A DNA stretch of 64,000 bases from Caenispirillum salinarum AK4 (GCF_000315795.1 NZ_ANHY01000006.1:248001-312000), one strand, 5' to 3'; positions 9,393 to 17,261 are shown, counted from the first letter of the stretch. Notes: generated by a model from the sequence alone, not told the origin. Program-made: numbers and translations.

Positions 9393-9480
9393 GTGGTGGC
9401 CCTGCTTTCCTGCCTTCCCCAGATGTGGCGAGAGTACCCCGTCCGGCCGTCTGCCGCAACCGATGCGGCACGCGGCGGCG

Positions 9481-10842
9481 CTAGTTGGCCGGCACTTCCG
9501 CCGCGCGGCGGCTGGCCGCTGTCTCCAGCGCGGCCAGCGCCTCGGCCGAGGGGTATCCGTCGGGCGGCAGGCCGGCGGCCGTCTGGAAGGCCCGCAGCGC
9601 CGCACGGGTGCGCGAGCCCACCACGCCGTCGGCCTCGCCTGCGGGGAAGCCGGCGTCGTTCAGCAGGGTCTGCATGCGCATGACCTCGGCGCGGCTGAGG
9701 GGGCGGTCGTCGGGCGGCGCCGCCTTGGCGATGGGCGGCAGGCCGACCAGCCGGTCGGCCAGGTGCCCCACGGCGATGGCGTAGAGGGTGGAGCGGTTCC
9801 AGTCCAGAATGGTGTCGAAGTTCTCGTAGATCAGGAACGCCGGCCCGCGCGCCCCGCCCGGCAGGATCAAGGCCGCGTTCATGCCGTCGACCACGGGCAG
9901 AGGCCGACCGTCGGCTCGCGTCAGTCCCATAGCCGCCCATTCGGCCAGCGGCTTGCGGACCTCGCCGTCCGCCAGCGCGTAGTCGAAACCGTCCGGCAGG
10001 CGGACCTCGCGGCCCCAGGTCTCGTTGGGGTTCCAGCCGGCGTTGGTCAAATAGTTGGCGGCAGAGGCGAAGGCGTCCGGCAGGCTGCCCCAGATATCGA
10101 TGCGGCCGTCACCGGTCGCGTCCGTGGCGTGGGCGGCGAAGGTGGTGGGCATGAACTGCATGTGCCCCATGGCTCCGGCCCACGAGCCAATCATGCGGTC
10201 GGCCGGAATGTGCCCGGCGTCGATGATTTCCAGCGCCGTCAGCAGCTCGCGGCGGAAGAAGTCGCTACGGCGCGTGTCCCATGCCAGCGTCGCCAGCGCC
10301 TCAAGCACCGGGAAGCCGCCGAACGTGGCGCCGTAGTTGGTCTCCAGCCCCCAGAAGGCCACGATGAACCGCGCCGGAACGCCGTAGCGCGCCTCAACCT
10401 CCCGCAGCAGGTCCGCATGGCGGCGCAGGCGCTCGCGGCCCTGCTCGATACGGCGGTCGTTGACGAGGCGGCCGACGTAGCCGAAGAAGGTTTGGGTGAA
10501 TTCGGGCTGGCTGCGGTCCAGTTCCAGGACACGAGGCAGGGGCTCGACCCCGCTTAGCGCCGCCAGCGTGTCCTCGCCGATGCCGCGCTCGCGGGCTTCG
10601 GACCTCAGGTCATCTAGCCACGCCGCAAAGGCCTTTTGCTCGGCCGGCCCGACCTGCTCGGGCTCAGCCACGGTCGGCGCCTGCGACGCCGCCGGCGCCG
10701 GCGCGGCTGTCTGCGGCCCCGGCTTCGCCTCGGGCGTGGGCGTGGCGGCGCAGGCCGCCGTGGCGGCAGTGAGGGCCGCGACGCACACGGCGGTGGTCAG
10801 GGCATTGGCTTTGGCAGGGGCGGACAGGCGGCGGCGCGGCAT
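9481..10842 (-). CDS. Lytic murein transglycosylase, MltB family, with peptidoglycan-binding domain
   Basis: 453 residues. Cleaves the glycan strand of peptidoglycan to a 1,6-anhydro product. An N-terminal lipobox (TAAC, C31) predicts a lipoprotein, followed by an Ala/Pro-rich linker. The catalytic Glu is E167 in WGLETNYG. SWAGAMGHMQFMPTTF is typical of MltB. An acidic loop DATGDGRID resembles the EF-hand-like calcium site of Slt35. The C-terminal PG_binding_1 domain lies at about 385-440. It is 88 bp upstream of rlpA in the same direction. Confidence 0.92.
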   Translation of the reverse strand: MPRRRLSAPAKANALTTAVCVAALTAATAACAATPTPEAKPGPQTAAPAPAASQAPTVAEPEQVGPAEQKAFAAWLDDLRSEARERGIGEDTLAALSGVEPLPRVLELDRSQPEFTQTFFGYVGRLVNDRRIEQGRERLRRHADLLREVEARYGVPARFIVAFWGLETNYGATFGGFPVLEALATLAWDTRRSDFFRRELLTALEIIDAGHIPADRMIGSWAGAMGHMQFMPTTFAAHATDATGDGRIDIWGSLPDAFASAANYLTNAGWNPNETWGREVRLPDGFDYALADGEVRKPLAEWAAMGLTRADGRPLPVVDGMNAALILPGGARGPAFLIYENFDTILDWNRSTLYAIAVGHLADRLVGLPPIAKAAPPDDRPLSRAEVMRMQTLLNDAGFPAGEADGVVGSRTRAALRAFQTAAGLPPDGYPSAEALAALETAASRRAAEVPAN

Positions 10843-10911
10843 GGCGATGGTTTCCCGAAAAGCAGTCGCATCGGCGGTTGTGCCATACCCTTACGCCCGG
10901 CGGCAAGGTCC

Positions 10912-11697
10912 TCAGGGACCCGGAAAAATCTCGTCCGTTCGACCCATGGCACGGTAGGCGAGAAGCCCCACCCATTCATGCACGGCCATGGTGAGGTCGC
11001 TCAGCCCGCTCATCAGCCCCGAGTTCCAGCCGCCGGCGGGATGGGTGCGATAGTCCACCGGGTAGGGTACTACCCGCCACCCCGCCGCCTCGAAGACGCC
11101 GACGCTGCGGGGCATGTGCCAAGCCGACGTCACAAGCAGCCAGCCCTCGTGCCGCGCGGCCTCGGGCAGCATGGCGGCCAGCAGGTCGGGGCTTTCCGAA
11201 GTGGTGCGGGCATCGGACTCGATCACGAGGCGTCCGGGCGCGATGCCGGACTCGGAAAACAGGATGCGGGCGAACGGTCCCTCCTTCAGAGCCTGGTTCG
11301 ACAAGCTTCCGCTACCACCTGAAAATGCTATCGTTTTTTCAGGGTGAGCGTGCGCGAGGCGGAGGGCCTCGGTGTAGCGCTCCGCCGTGCTGTTCAGCGC
11401 AATGCCCGGCCGGTTGAGCGACATGCCCAGGCTCACGGACCCGCCGAGCACGATGATTCCCGGCGCGGCGGCAACCTGCGCCTCCAACGGCGGCGGAAAG
11501 CGCTCGTCCAGGGGGCGCAGCAGCCAACTCGGCACGGGCGTGAACGCGACCACGGCCACGGCAACCGCCAGCCCGCGCACCACCCACCGCGTGCGCCGTC
11601 CCATCCGCCCGAACAGCGCGACAAGGATGATGACGGCGAGCAGGATGTTGGCGGGCTGCAGGACGATCCAGCCCAGTTTGGAGAGGATGAAGCTCAT
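10912..11697 (-). CDS. YdcF/SanA-like DUF218 membrane protein
   Basis: 261 residues from the ATG at 11697. The longer frame from 11772 runs through the tRNA promoter region and lacks hydrophobicity, so it was rejected. Two N-terminal membrane helices (residues 8-30 and 36-55) precede a DUF218 domain with GIIVLGGSVS, IAFSGGSGS, IESDARTTSESP and LLVTSAWHMPRS, the conserved motifs of the ElyC/YdcF group. Members act in envelope biogenesis, but no reaction is settled. The gene is divergent from the tRNA-Ser fragment. Confidence 0.85.
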   Translation of the reverse strand: MSFILSKLGWIVLQPANILLAVIILVALFGRMGRRTRWVVRGLAVAVAVVAFTPVPSWLLRPLDERFPPPLEAQVAAAPGIIVLGGSVSLGMSLNRPGIALNSTAERYTEALRLAHAHPEKTIAFSGGSGSLSNQALKEGPFARILFSESGIAPGRLVIESDARTTSESPDLLAAMLPEAARHEGWLLVTSAWHMPRSVGVFEAAGWRVVPYPVDYRTHPAGGWNSGLMSGLSDLTMAVHEWVGLLAYRAMGRTDEIFPGP

Positions 11698-11727
11698 GGC
11701 GCGGAGGATTGCGCAGGTGGAGCAGGC

Positions 11728-11757
11728 TTGCAAGGCGGATGTGAGAGACGATAAAGT
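11728..11757 (+). promoter_or_regulatory. Possible original promoter of the disrupted tRNA-Ser gene
   Basis: TTGCAA (11728-11733), an 18-bp spacer and TAAAGT (11752-11757) lie 36 bp before the tRNA-Ser 5' fragment. This is a weak sigma-70 match. If active it would now transcribe only the truncated tRNA half and run antisense into the integrase gene. Confidence 0.3.
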
Positions 11758-11793
11758 CCGCGCCCGCGCCATTTTTTCCGGCGCGATGCGGAC

Positions 11794-11836
11794 GGATGGG
11801 TGGCCGAGCGGTTTAAGGCACCGGTCTTGAAAACCG
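11794..11836 (+). pseudogene. 5' fragment of tRNA-Ser, left attachment repeat (attL)
   Basis: The 43 bases are identical to the first 43 of the intact tRNA-Ser at 20732, from the acceptor 5' strand through D arm and anticodon loop (CTTGAAA) to most of the anticodon 3' stem. The base before it differs (C versus G) and after it the sequence diverges (TTAT instead of GCGT), with no variable arm, T arm or 3' acceptor strand. It cannot fold as tRNA. It is the chromosomal 5' half left behind by integration. Confidence 0.9.
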
Positions 11837-11863
11837 TTATTCCGGTTCCCTCGCCTCTTTTTG

Positions 11864-13192
11864 CTACCCGAATTTATCCTTGTTCACCCTGAAGTCCGCT
11901 ATATTTCGGATAGCAGTCTTCCCGACGGCAGATTTCCGCCGCTTCCTTTGAGTATCAAACCGAGTATCACCGGCGCGGTCCAAAGCTTCCCGCAGCGGGC
12001 CATCGGCAACCTCAGCCGTGGCCCGATCCATGGTCTCCAGAAGGTGCCCGTAAATGTCGGCCGTGACGCTGACGGAGGCGTGCCCGGCGCGCTCTGAGAC
12101 GTGCTTCAGCGGAACACCCGCCATAAGCAGCGAAGAGATATGGCTGTGCCGCAGGCCGTGAAGGGTCACGTTTAGCCCGGCGTCTTTGGCGATCTGGCGG
12201 AAGGAGCCTGACATGGCATTCAGGCTCATAGGCGCTCCGGTGAAGTGGCAGCAGAAAGCTAGGCCGTCCGGTTGCCGCGCGCCGGTCTGCATCATCTCTT
12301 CTTTCTGACGAGCCTTGTAGGCTTTCAGCGCGTCCACCACGACGGCCGGAATGTAGACGGTGCGGCGGCCCTTCGCGGTCTTGGGCTCCTTCAGCCGGTA
12401 TTCGGTGGCCTTCTGCCCTTTTTCCTCCAGCTTGCTTCCCGGCTTCGGGTCCACCTTCACGGCTTCCCATGCGAGATTTACCGTGAGCCGTCCAGCGTCA
12501 AGGTCAATGTCTCGCCACCGCAGCGCCAGAACTTCGCCGCGCCGAAGGCCGGTGGACAGCGCCACAAGGACCGGCTCATAGTATTTGTGCCCGCGGAGTG
12601 CGCCTAGCAGTCGGGCGGCATCTTCAGGGCCTTGCAGGATGCGAGCTTCCTTGCGAGGCACCCGCGGCGGCCGGATAGCCGATGCGGGGTTGTAGGTGAT
12701 AAGCCTTTCCTTCTTTACGGCCGCATCGAGCGCGGTGAACAAGCAGCGGTGGACGTGCTTCACCGATTGCGGAGACAGCGGCCCGCCGTGCTTCGCGCCG
12801 TACTCCAAGAGGGCGGCGTAGGCGGCTTCAATGTCCGACGGCGTGAGCTTTACGAGCGACAGGCGCCCAAGGTGCGGTTTGATACGCTCCTCCACAATGT
12901 ACTCATACCCTTGCAAGGTGCGGGTTGAGACGTGGAGCGCGTGAGCCCTAAGCCAGCGGTCCAGATAGGCGCCGACCGTGAGACGGCTTCCGGCCTCAGG
13001 CGCCCGGCCTTCGTCCACTTCGACAAGGAACCGTGAAAGCTCCCGCTGCGCTTCCTTCCGAGTGGCAGCGCCAACTGTCTTCGTCTTGAAGCGCGTGCGC
13101 CCGGTGCGCGGGTCGATACCGGCGGCCACCTTGAGCCACCACCGGCCGGGCGTGCGCTCCTTCATGTATCCTTGCGGGCGTCCTCTGCTCAT
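11864..13192 (-). CDS. int: Tyrosine recombinase / phage integrase
   Basis: 442 residues. Catalyses integration and, with an excisionase, excision of the element. Three parts are visible: an N-terminal arm-binding segment (about 1-65, with RWWLKVAAGIDPRTGR), a SAM-like core-binding domain (70-165) and the catalytic domain. Catalytic residues are R217 (STGLRRGE), H345 and R348 (LHGLRHSH), H371 (RAGHAS) and the nucleophile Y381 (DIYGHL). The stop is only 27 bp from the attL repeat, the usual place for an integrase next to its att site. The start overlaps the upstream gene by four bases (ATGA). Its 3' coding end carries tandem GAGTATCA motifs that may be arm sites. Confidence 0.95.
   Translation of the reverse strand: MSRGRPQGYMKERTPGRWWLKVAAGIDPRTGRTRFKTKTVGAATRKEAQRELSRFLVEVDEGRAPEAGSRLTVGAYLDRWLRAHALHVSTRTLQGYEYIVEERIKPHLGRLSLVKLTPSDIEAAYAALLEYGAKHGGPLSPQSVKHVHRCLFTALDAAVKKERLITYNPASAIRPPRVPRKEARILQGPEDAARLLGALRGHKYYEPVLVALSTGLRRGEVLALRWRDIDLDAGRLTVNLAWEAVKVDPKPGSKLEEKGQKATEYRLKEPKTAKGRRTVYIPAVVVDALKAYKARQKEEMMQTGARQPDGLAFCCHFTGAPMSLNAMSGSFRQIAKDAGLNVTLHGLRHSHISSLLMAGVPLKHVSERAGHASVSVTADIYGHLLETMDRATAEVADGPLREALDRAGDTRFDTQRKRRKSAVGKTAIRNIADFRVNKDKFG
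11950..11969 (+). repeat. Tandem GAGTATCA pair, putative left integrase arm site
   Basis: GAGTATCA occurs at 11950-11957 and 11962-11969, 12 bp apart, 114 bp inside the left att repeat. The same pair, in the same orientation and context (TTTGAGTATCAA then CCGAGTATCAC), recurs near the other end at 20662-20680. Paired short repeats at both ends are what arm-type integrase sites look like. The function is inferred. Confidence 0.6.
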
Positions 13193-13839
13193 TTCTTTGC
13201 CCTCCGGGCTCTAATGGCGGACGTTTTACAGGATGGGGAGCAGTACATGGCGCGCGGGTCCTTCAGGCGGAACGGCGTCCGGCACCAGTGGCATTTCCTC
13301 AGCTTCCACTTTTCGTTTACGGCGTTCGTGAGTTGGAGCCACATCTTTCCGGCGGTACACACGCTGAAGGGCTCCGCCCGCAATGAGAGGCGGTCGAAAT
13401 CGGAGACAAGGTTCGCCTCCATGCGATCCCGCAGGCGATCGCTTACGATCCCGTGAAGCATTGAGTGGGCGCCGAGGGCCTCGACAGTCCATCCCGCCTT
13501 CGGAAAAAGCTCCAGCGCCAAAACCCCCGCATCGACAACCTCATCCTCAAGCGCGTCGAACAAGTCAGGGAACATGCCGAGGATGTCTTCATCTTCGCGG
13601 GCTGGAATCCCCGTGGTGCCCTCTATGAACTGCCAGAGGAAGACCGCCTTTCGGAAAGCCTCCCGTTCGGATTGCCAAGCGCTGACGGGCTCTTCTACGC
13701 CGCAGTCCAAGGTGCCGTAAAGATTGGCAAAGCCTTGGAAGCTCTTGCGCGTGGGCTCCAGGCACATGAACCGGAGAAACAAATTTTCCGGCAGTTCGGC
13801 CCGCTTTCCGCTGCCTTCCAAATAGATGATTTCGGCCAC
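13189..13839 (-). CDS. Unknown island protein with C-terminal Cys4 zinc-binding motif
   Basis: 216 residues from a GTG preceded by AGGGGAG. No family is recognised for residues 1-175. The C terminus has C183-x2-C186-x13-C200-x3-C204 followed by a basic tail (TSAIRARRAKK), a zinc-knuckle layout similar to the DNA-binding end of CGNR-type proteins. Its stop overlaps the integrase start (ATGA), so the two are co-translated from the leftward promoter of the control region. A role as repressor or integrase partner is possible but not shown by sequence. No HTH repressor is otherwise visible in the element. Confidence 0.7.
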   Translation of the reverse strand: MAEIIYLEGSGKRAELPENLFLRFMCLEPTRKSFQGFANLYGTLDCGVEEPVSAWQSEREAFRKAVFLWQFIEGTTGIPAREDEDILGMFPDLFDALEDEVVDAGVLALELFPKAGWTVEALGAHSMLHGIVSDRLRDRMEANLVSDFDRLSLRAEPFSVCTAGKMWLQLTNAVNEKWKLRKCHWCRTPFRLKDPRAMYCSPSCKTSAIRARRAKK

Positions 13840-13867
13840 TTTGCACTCCCCTCTCCAGTCTCTTCAG

Positions 13868-13945
13868 TATCGATATACCCCGGCAGTCATTGACATGCAA
13901 CGGATTTCGGGTAGCATTGGCTGTCCGATAAAACGGATATATCGG
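13868..13945. promoter_or_regulatory. Divergent control region with overlapping promoters and operator-like repeats
   Basis: Rightward: TTGACA (13890-13895), 16-bp spacer, TAGCAT (13912-13917), toward the xis-like gene. Leftward (minus strand): TTGCAT (13900-13895), 17-bp spacer, TATATC (13877-13872), toward the Cys4-int operon. The two -35 boxes overlap. The palindrome TATCGATA (13868-13875) overlaps the leftward -10, and an inverted repeat CCGATA/TATCGG (13925-13930 and 13940-13945) covers the predicted rightward start. This is the layout of a phage-type genetic switch. Promoters are predicted by eye only. Confidence 0.55.
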
Positions 13946-13969
13946 TGACATTCGTGGAGTTTTGACGTC

Positions 13970-14179
13970 ATGCCACAGCACGCAAGCGCGCCCGCGCCGC
14001 TTTGTTGGACGGTCAAGGAAGCGGCCGTGGCCCTCGGAATGCCTGAGAAGGGGATTTACGCCGCGGTGAAGCGCGGAAACCTCCCGTGCGTCCGGATCGG
14101 CGGCCGGGTGCTTCTGCCGAAGGCGAAGATTGAAGCCCTGGTCAACGGGACGACGGACGGCGCGGCGCCCACTGAGTAG
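13970..14179 (+). CDS. AlpA/excisionase-family helix-turn-helix protein
   Basis: 69 residues. A single winged HTH of the excisionase (HTH_17) type: WTVKEAAVALGMPEKGIYAAVKRGNLPCVRIGGRVLLPKAKIEALV (about 13-58), with the recognition helix followed by the Arg-Ile-Gly-Gly-Arg wing. Such proteins direct excision (Xis) or activate satellite genes (AlpA of P4 and of Gram-negative PICIs). It is the first gene of the rightward unit, 25 bp after the operator-like repeat, and faces the integrase operon. Whether it acts as directionality factor, regulator or both cannot be told. Confidence 0.85.
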   Translation: MPQHASAPAPLCWTVKEAAVALGMPEKGIYAAVKRGNLPCVRIGGRVLLPKAKIEALVNGTTDGAAPTE

Positions 14180-14217
14180 GCCCGCCGAACGCGGCACAAG
14201 AGGAAGGAGACGAGGCG

Positions 14218-14328
14218 ATGAACACCCACCGGCACAACCGCGGGCGCCTTTGGCGTCCAGTTCATCAACCCGACCGCCGCATCAACTGGAGGCGTCCGGC
14301 CACTGGACTTGCACCGGCCCTCCAATGA
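14218..14328 (+). CDS. Possible 36-residue basic peptide
   Basis: ATG at 14218 follows a strong ribosome-binding site (AAGGAGA, about eight bases upstream) and runs 36 codons to TGA at 14326-14328. The product is rich in Arg, His and Pro with two Trp, without hydrophobic segment or known motif. It lies in the 194-bp space between the xis-like gene and the RepA-like gene. The good Shine-Dalgarno is the only support. It may instead be leader sequence. Confidence 0.35.
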   Translation: MNTHRHNRGRLWRPVHQPDRRINWRRPATGLAPALQ

Positions 14329-14373
14329 TGCGGGCGCCGTGAGGCGCTACGGTCGAAGTAATGGAAAGCACTT

Positions 14374-16029
14374 ATGACGGAACAGTATACCGAAATTCCT
14401 GAAAAACCGGAAGATCGGGGGCCGGTAATGATCCCCCCAGGTATGGAAGTCCGCGGGGTCTTGAAGGCCGTCTACTACAGAGGGGAACCTCTCGAGGATT
14501 ATCCGGAATTTATAAAGGGGGTTGATCCGCGCGCGTTGAGCAACATTGAGCTGTTTTTTGATCGTGTTTTTCCACCCCCCGTTGTGAGCCTTCTTCTCGT
14601 AAAGTACGCCATGGGCGGCGAGGGCATATGCTTGGGCTTTGCCTTCGTTGTACAACCCGGAGAACCCAACATTGATGAGACTATTGCGTCGTTCTTCTCG
14701 CGATTCCGGCTGAAGTTTGGCGACTTAGAACTCCGAACTCCAAATAGAATCGAGGGTCTTTGGGATCCGGATTTGAAGTTTTCTCTACCTGGCGAGCGCG
14801 TTCTCGGTGAGATCGTTATTACCACAGAACACATGCGCCAGTTCACTTGGGTGGACGCTGGTTGGCCTGCCCTGGCGAATTGGTCATTTGACGCGTTAGA
14901 GGAGGGCCGACAGGCGCAGGCGTTCGCAGACGCTACGGTGACGACTGGCGATTTCGCCAAGTGGGAGCGGTTCATGCGCCTGTCGGGCGGCGATCCCGAG
15001 GTGTTCGCCGCGCTCTGTGAAGGCCGGAAGAAGAACGATCAGCCGGTGAATTTCCTTGTCGAAGGGCTCATTCCGCGGCGCTACGTCACCTTGCTTGTCG
15101 GGTCCAGGAAGACGGGCAAAAGCACGGTGGCAACGGAGCTTGCCGCGGTGGCGGGGTCCGGCGGGGGCGAGTGGTGCGGTTTCACGGTCCCGGAGGAAGC
15201 GTGCAAAGGGCTTTCGCTTCTTCTGTCCGGTGAGGACGGCCACGACATTCTGTATGAGCGGTTGGAGGCAATGGACCCGGAACAGCGGGCGGACCAACTG
15301 CAAACGATCCCGGTGGACGGGCGGCCGATTGAGGACATTCTAGCCGACTATGAGAACGCCCCGGTGAGCCTGCTTGTCGTGGACCCGGCGCGGAAGTACC
15401 TCCAGGGCGACGAAGACAGTTCTGATAGCGTGGACCGGCTGTTTTCGACGCTGGAGAGCTTCGCGCAACGCAAGGGTTGCGCCGTCGTGCTGGTCCACCA
15501 CCCGAAGAAGGGCGCGCCTATCACGTCGCTTGCCCAGGTCGCGGAGGCGGCCCGAGGCTCCGCCGTGTTCCTGGACCGGCCGCGCGTGACCCTCGGCATG
15601 GTCCGCAGCGGCGCCGAAACTGTGCTTGGCATTCCCGCCCCGAGCGGTACGCCCCTCCACAATCTGCCCGCCCGCAAAATGTTCCAGGGGCAGCGGCGGC
15701 TTGTCCGGTGCGATGAGACGTTCAAGCACCGGCCGATCGACCAAGCGGCCAAGCGTACCGGCTCCGCGCCGGAGGACGCCGCTTTGGAGGCGGTGAGCCG
15801 CGCAGCGGCCCGCTTGGCAGCCGAAGGGGTCAAGGTGACGCGCACCGGCCAAGCAGGGCTTTACGAACTCCGCCCCGGTGAAATTGCGGGGCTGTCCCGC
15901 GCCAAGGTCCGGGCGGCCATTGACTACATGCTATCGGACGGGCGCCTTGTAACGGGTGAAGACGGCGGGATCGTTCCGGCCAAATGCGAAGGAAACGGGC
16001 CCTCCGTATTGGAAGCCATGTTAAGCTAG
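14374..16029 (+). CDS. RepA-like AAA ATPase (AAA_25), replication protein of the island
   Basis: 551 residues. The central domain is a RecA-like hexameric ATPase like RepA/AAA_25 helicases: Walker A GSRKTGKST (243-251), Walker B LLVVDP (D337), then VVLVHHPKKG and a RGSAVFLDRPR motif. The C terminus (about 465-551) looks like a winged helix. The N-terminal ~175 residues match nothing I recognise, and their codons are clearly less GC-rich than the rest, so the gene looks like a fusion of two sources. The iteron-rich region begins 68 bp after the stop, suggesting this protein unwinds the element origin. It is also close to phage DNA-primase-helicase partners. Confidence 0.8.
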   Translation: MTEQYTEIPEKPEDRGPVMIPPGMEVRGVLKAVYYRGEPLEDYPEFIKGVDPRALSNIELFFDRVFPPPVVSLLLVKYAMGGEGICLGFAFVVQPGEPNIDETIASFFSRFRLKFGDLELRTPNRIEGLWDPDLKFSLPGERVLGEIVITTEHMRQFTWVDAGWPALANWSFDALEEGRQAQAFADATVTTGDFAKWERFMRLSGGDPEVFAALCEGRKKNDQPVNFLVEGLIPRRYVTLLVGSRKTGKSTVATELAAVAGSGGGEWCGFTVPEEACKGLSLLLSGEDGHDILYERLEAMDPEQRADQLQTIPVDGRPIEDILADYENAPVSLLVVDPARKYLQGDEDSSDSVDRLFSTLESFAQRKGCAVVLVHHPKKGAPITSLAQVAEAARGSAVFLDRPRVTLGMVRSGAETVLGIPAPSGTPLHNLPARKMFQGQRRLVRCDETFKHRPIDQAAKRTGSAPEDAALEAVSRAAARLAAEGVKVTRTGQAGLYELRPGEIAGLSRAKVRAAIDYMLSDGRLVTGEDGGIVPAKCEGNGPSVLEAMLS

Positions 16030-16040
16030 CTTTCGAGAAT

Positions 16041-16089
16041 GGTCCAAATCGGCAATAGGATGTTTCCGACTATTTGTTTGATTTGGGCC
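16041..16089. repeat. Inverted repeat at the start of the origin-like region
   Basis: GGTCCAAATC (16041-16050) and GATTTGGGCC (16080-16089) are inverted copies with one mismatch and a 29-bp AT-rich spacer (ATAGGATGTTTCC then TATTTGTTT). The site lies 11 bp after the RepA-like stop codon. It could be a factor-binding site or part of an unwinding element next to the iterons. Confidence 0.5.
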
Positions 16090-16097
16090 ATTTCCGC

Positions 16098-16257
16098 CGT
16101 TGCCAAGCGTGGCCGTGGCAATGGCGGCAACGCGGCAACGGTCGGCAACGGATGGTCACGAGGACGCTAACCCCTTGATTTTCCTGGATTTTCCGTTGCC
16201 GCCACGGCTGGCGGAGGGGTGCTCCAAGTCATTGATTTTGCTGCATTTTCCGTTGCC
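16098..16257. repeat. Iteron-like cluster, candidate replication origin of the island
   Basis: The 7-mer GGCAACG occurs at 16126-16132, 16134-16140 and 16144-16150, and its complement CGTTGCC at 16098-16104, 16194-16200 and 16251-16257. The last two are part of a longer repeat (TTGATTTT, then ATTTTCCGTTGCC). Six copies of one 7-mer in 160 bp is far above chance. Iterons beside a replication ATPase gene, with AT-rich stretches between them, fit a replication origin. Repeat count and positions are seen. The origin role is inferred. Confidence 0.6.
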
Positions 16258-16266
16258 AGCCACCTA

Positions 16267-16299
16267 TAGAGACCGGAGCTTTATGGCTCCGGGTCTCTA
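16267..16299. other. Strong hairpin without a T-tract
   Basis: TAGAGACCGGAGC (16267-16279) pairs with GCTCCGGGTCTCTA (16286-16299) across a six-base loop, with one bulged base. No run of T follows on either strand, so it is not a classical terminator. Position just after the iterons suggests a structural element of the origin region, such as a single-strand initiation site, but this is a guess. Between 16030 and 16369 there is no convincing gene. Confidence 0.45.
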
Positions 16300-16369
16300 G
16301 ATAGCTTGGCCCGCAGTGACCGGCCACCGGAGCGGGTCCAAGTTTGGAAGCGAGAGGGAGAAACCCACC

Positions 16370-16513
16370 ATGATCCGCAAACCCACCTGGAAGCCCTTTG
16401 TTGAAGTCCGCCCCGGAGAAACCGCAGTCTCGGCGGTGGCGCGTCACCGGAAGGAACATAACCACCGCGGCGCGTGCATCGTCATGTTTCCTCGAACAGC
16501 GGGCCGTCCGTAG
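16370..16513 (+). CDS. Small unknown island protein (47 aa)
   Basis: ATG at 16370 follows GAGAGGGAG at a good distance. The 47-residue product is basic (PTWKPFVEVRPGETAVSAVARHRKEHNH) with no recognised motif. A longer frame from 16316 lacks a ribosome-binding site. It lies between the origin-like region and the convergent resolvase gene. It is probably a real small gene because start site and codon use agree, but function is unknown. Confidence 0.45.
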   Translation: MIRKPTWKPFVEVRPGETAVSAVARHRKEHNHRGACIVMFPRTAGRP

Positions 16514-16606
16514 CGCCGGATAGGCGTTGCGCGGGAAGGAGCAAACGGCGACGGGCCAAGGCAGGGGCGACCCCACCTTGGCCCGTTTCGCGTCGGAGGG
16601 CGCTTT

Positions 16607-17212
16607 CTAGGCCGCCTGAGCGGCTTTCAGGTCCTTCGCCACCCGTTGCGCCACGGAGACCCCTACCCCGGCCTCACGGGCCGCTTTACGAATACCGCAC
16701 CCGGCTTTCAGCAGGTCGCGTACCTTCGCCTCGCGCACATCGCCAACGCCCGGCCGTCCAAGCCGCTTGCCTTGTGCCTTGGCGCGCTCCAGGCCCGAGG
16801 CGACACGCTCCCGGATGATCCCGCGCTCAAACTCCGCGAAGACTCCGCACATCTGAAACATGGCGCGCCCGGCCGGTGTGGTCGTATCGAGCGCCTGTTG
16901 ATGCAGGAACAGATCGCAGCCGAACGCCTGAAGCTCATTCAGCAGCCCCACAAGGTCTTGCAGGGAGCGCCCGAGGCGGTCCACGGACCAAGCGGCCACC
17001 ATATCGACTTCACGCCGCGCCACGGCCTCCGAGAGCGCCTTAAGCCCCGGCCGGGCGTCCTGCCCCTTGGCGCCGGAAATGCCTTCGTCCCGAAGCTCCA
17101 GGGCGACGGTATGCCCTGCCCGCTCCGCCCACTGGCGAAGCTCACGCACCTGGTTTTCAACCGTCTGGCCGGACGTGCTTACTCGGGCGTAGATCGCAAC
17201 GCGCTTGCTCAT
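16607..17212 (-). CDS. Serine recombinase, resolvase/invertase family
   Basis: 201 residues from the ATG at 17212 (GGAGGG upstream). The longer frame from 17293 would start inside the res-like repeat and was rejected. The nucleophile is S12 in IYARVSTSGQ. AAWSVDRLGRS supplies the conserved R79 and R82. MFQMCGVFAEFERGIIRERV is the E-helix of Tn3/Gin-type enzymes, and a C-terminal HTH (about 165-195) binds the site. Such enzymes resolve multimers of replicating elements or invert segments. A 34-bp site with perfect 10-bp inverted ends lies 50 bp upstream of its start, the usual place for res and autoregulation. Confidence 0.93.
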   Translation of the reverse strand: MSKRVAIYARVSTSGQTVENQVRELRQWAERAGHTVALELRDEGISGAKGQDARPGLKALSEAVARREVDMVAAWSVDRLGRSLQDLVGLLNELQAFGCDLFLHQQALDTTTPAGRAMFQMCGVFAEFERGIIRERVASGLERAKAQGKRLGRPGVGDVREAKVRDLLKAGCGIRKAAREAGVGVSVAQRVAKDLKAAQAA

Positions 17213-17261
17213 GGTCGGCACCCTCCAACGGAAATTCCCTATGGCCCTGATGGTACGGCAT

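Noticed and set aside
11794-11836. A second functional tRNA-Ser gene
   Set aside because: Only 43 bases match. Variable arm, T arm and acceptor 3' strand are missing, so it is an att remnant.
16267-16299. Rho-independent terminator for the RepA-like gene
   Set aside because: The hairpin is strong but no T-run follows on either strand.
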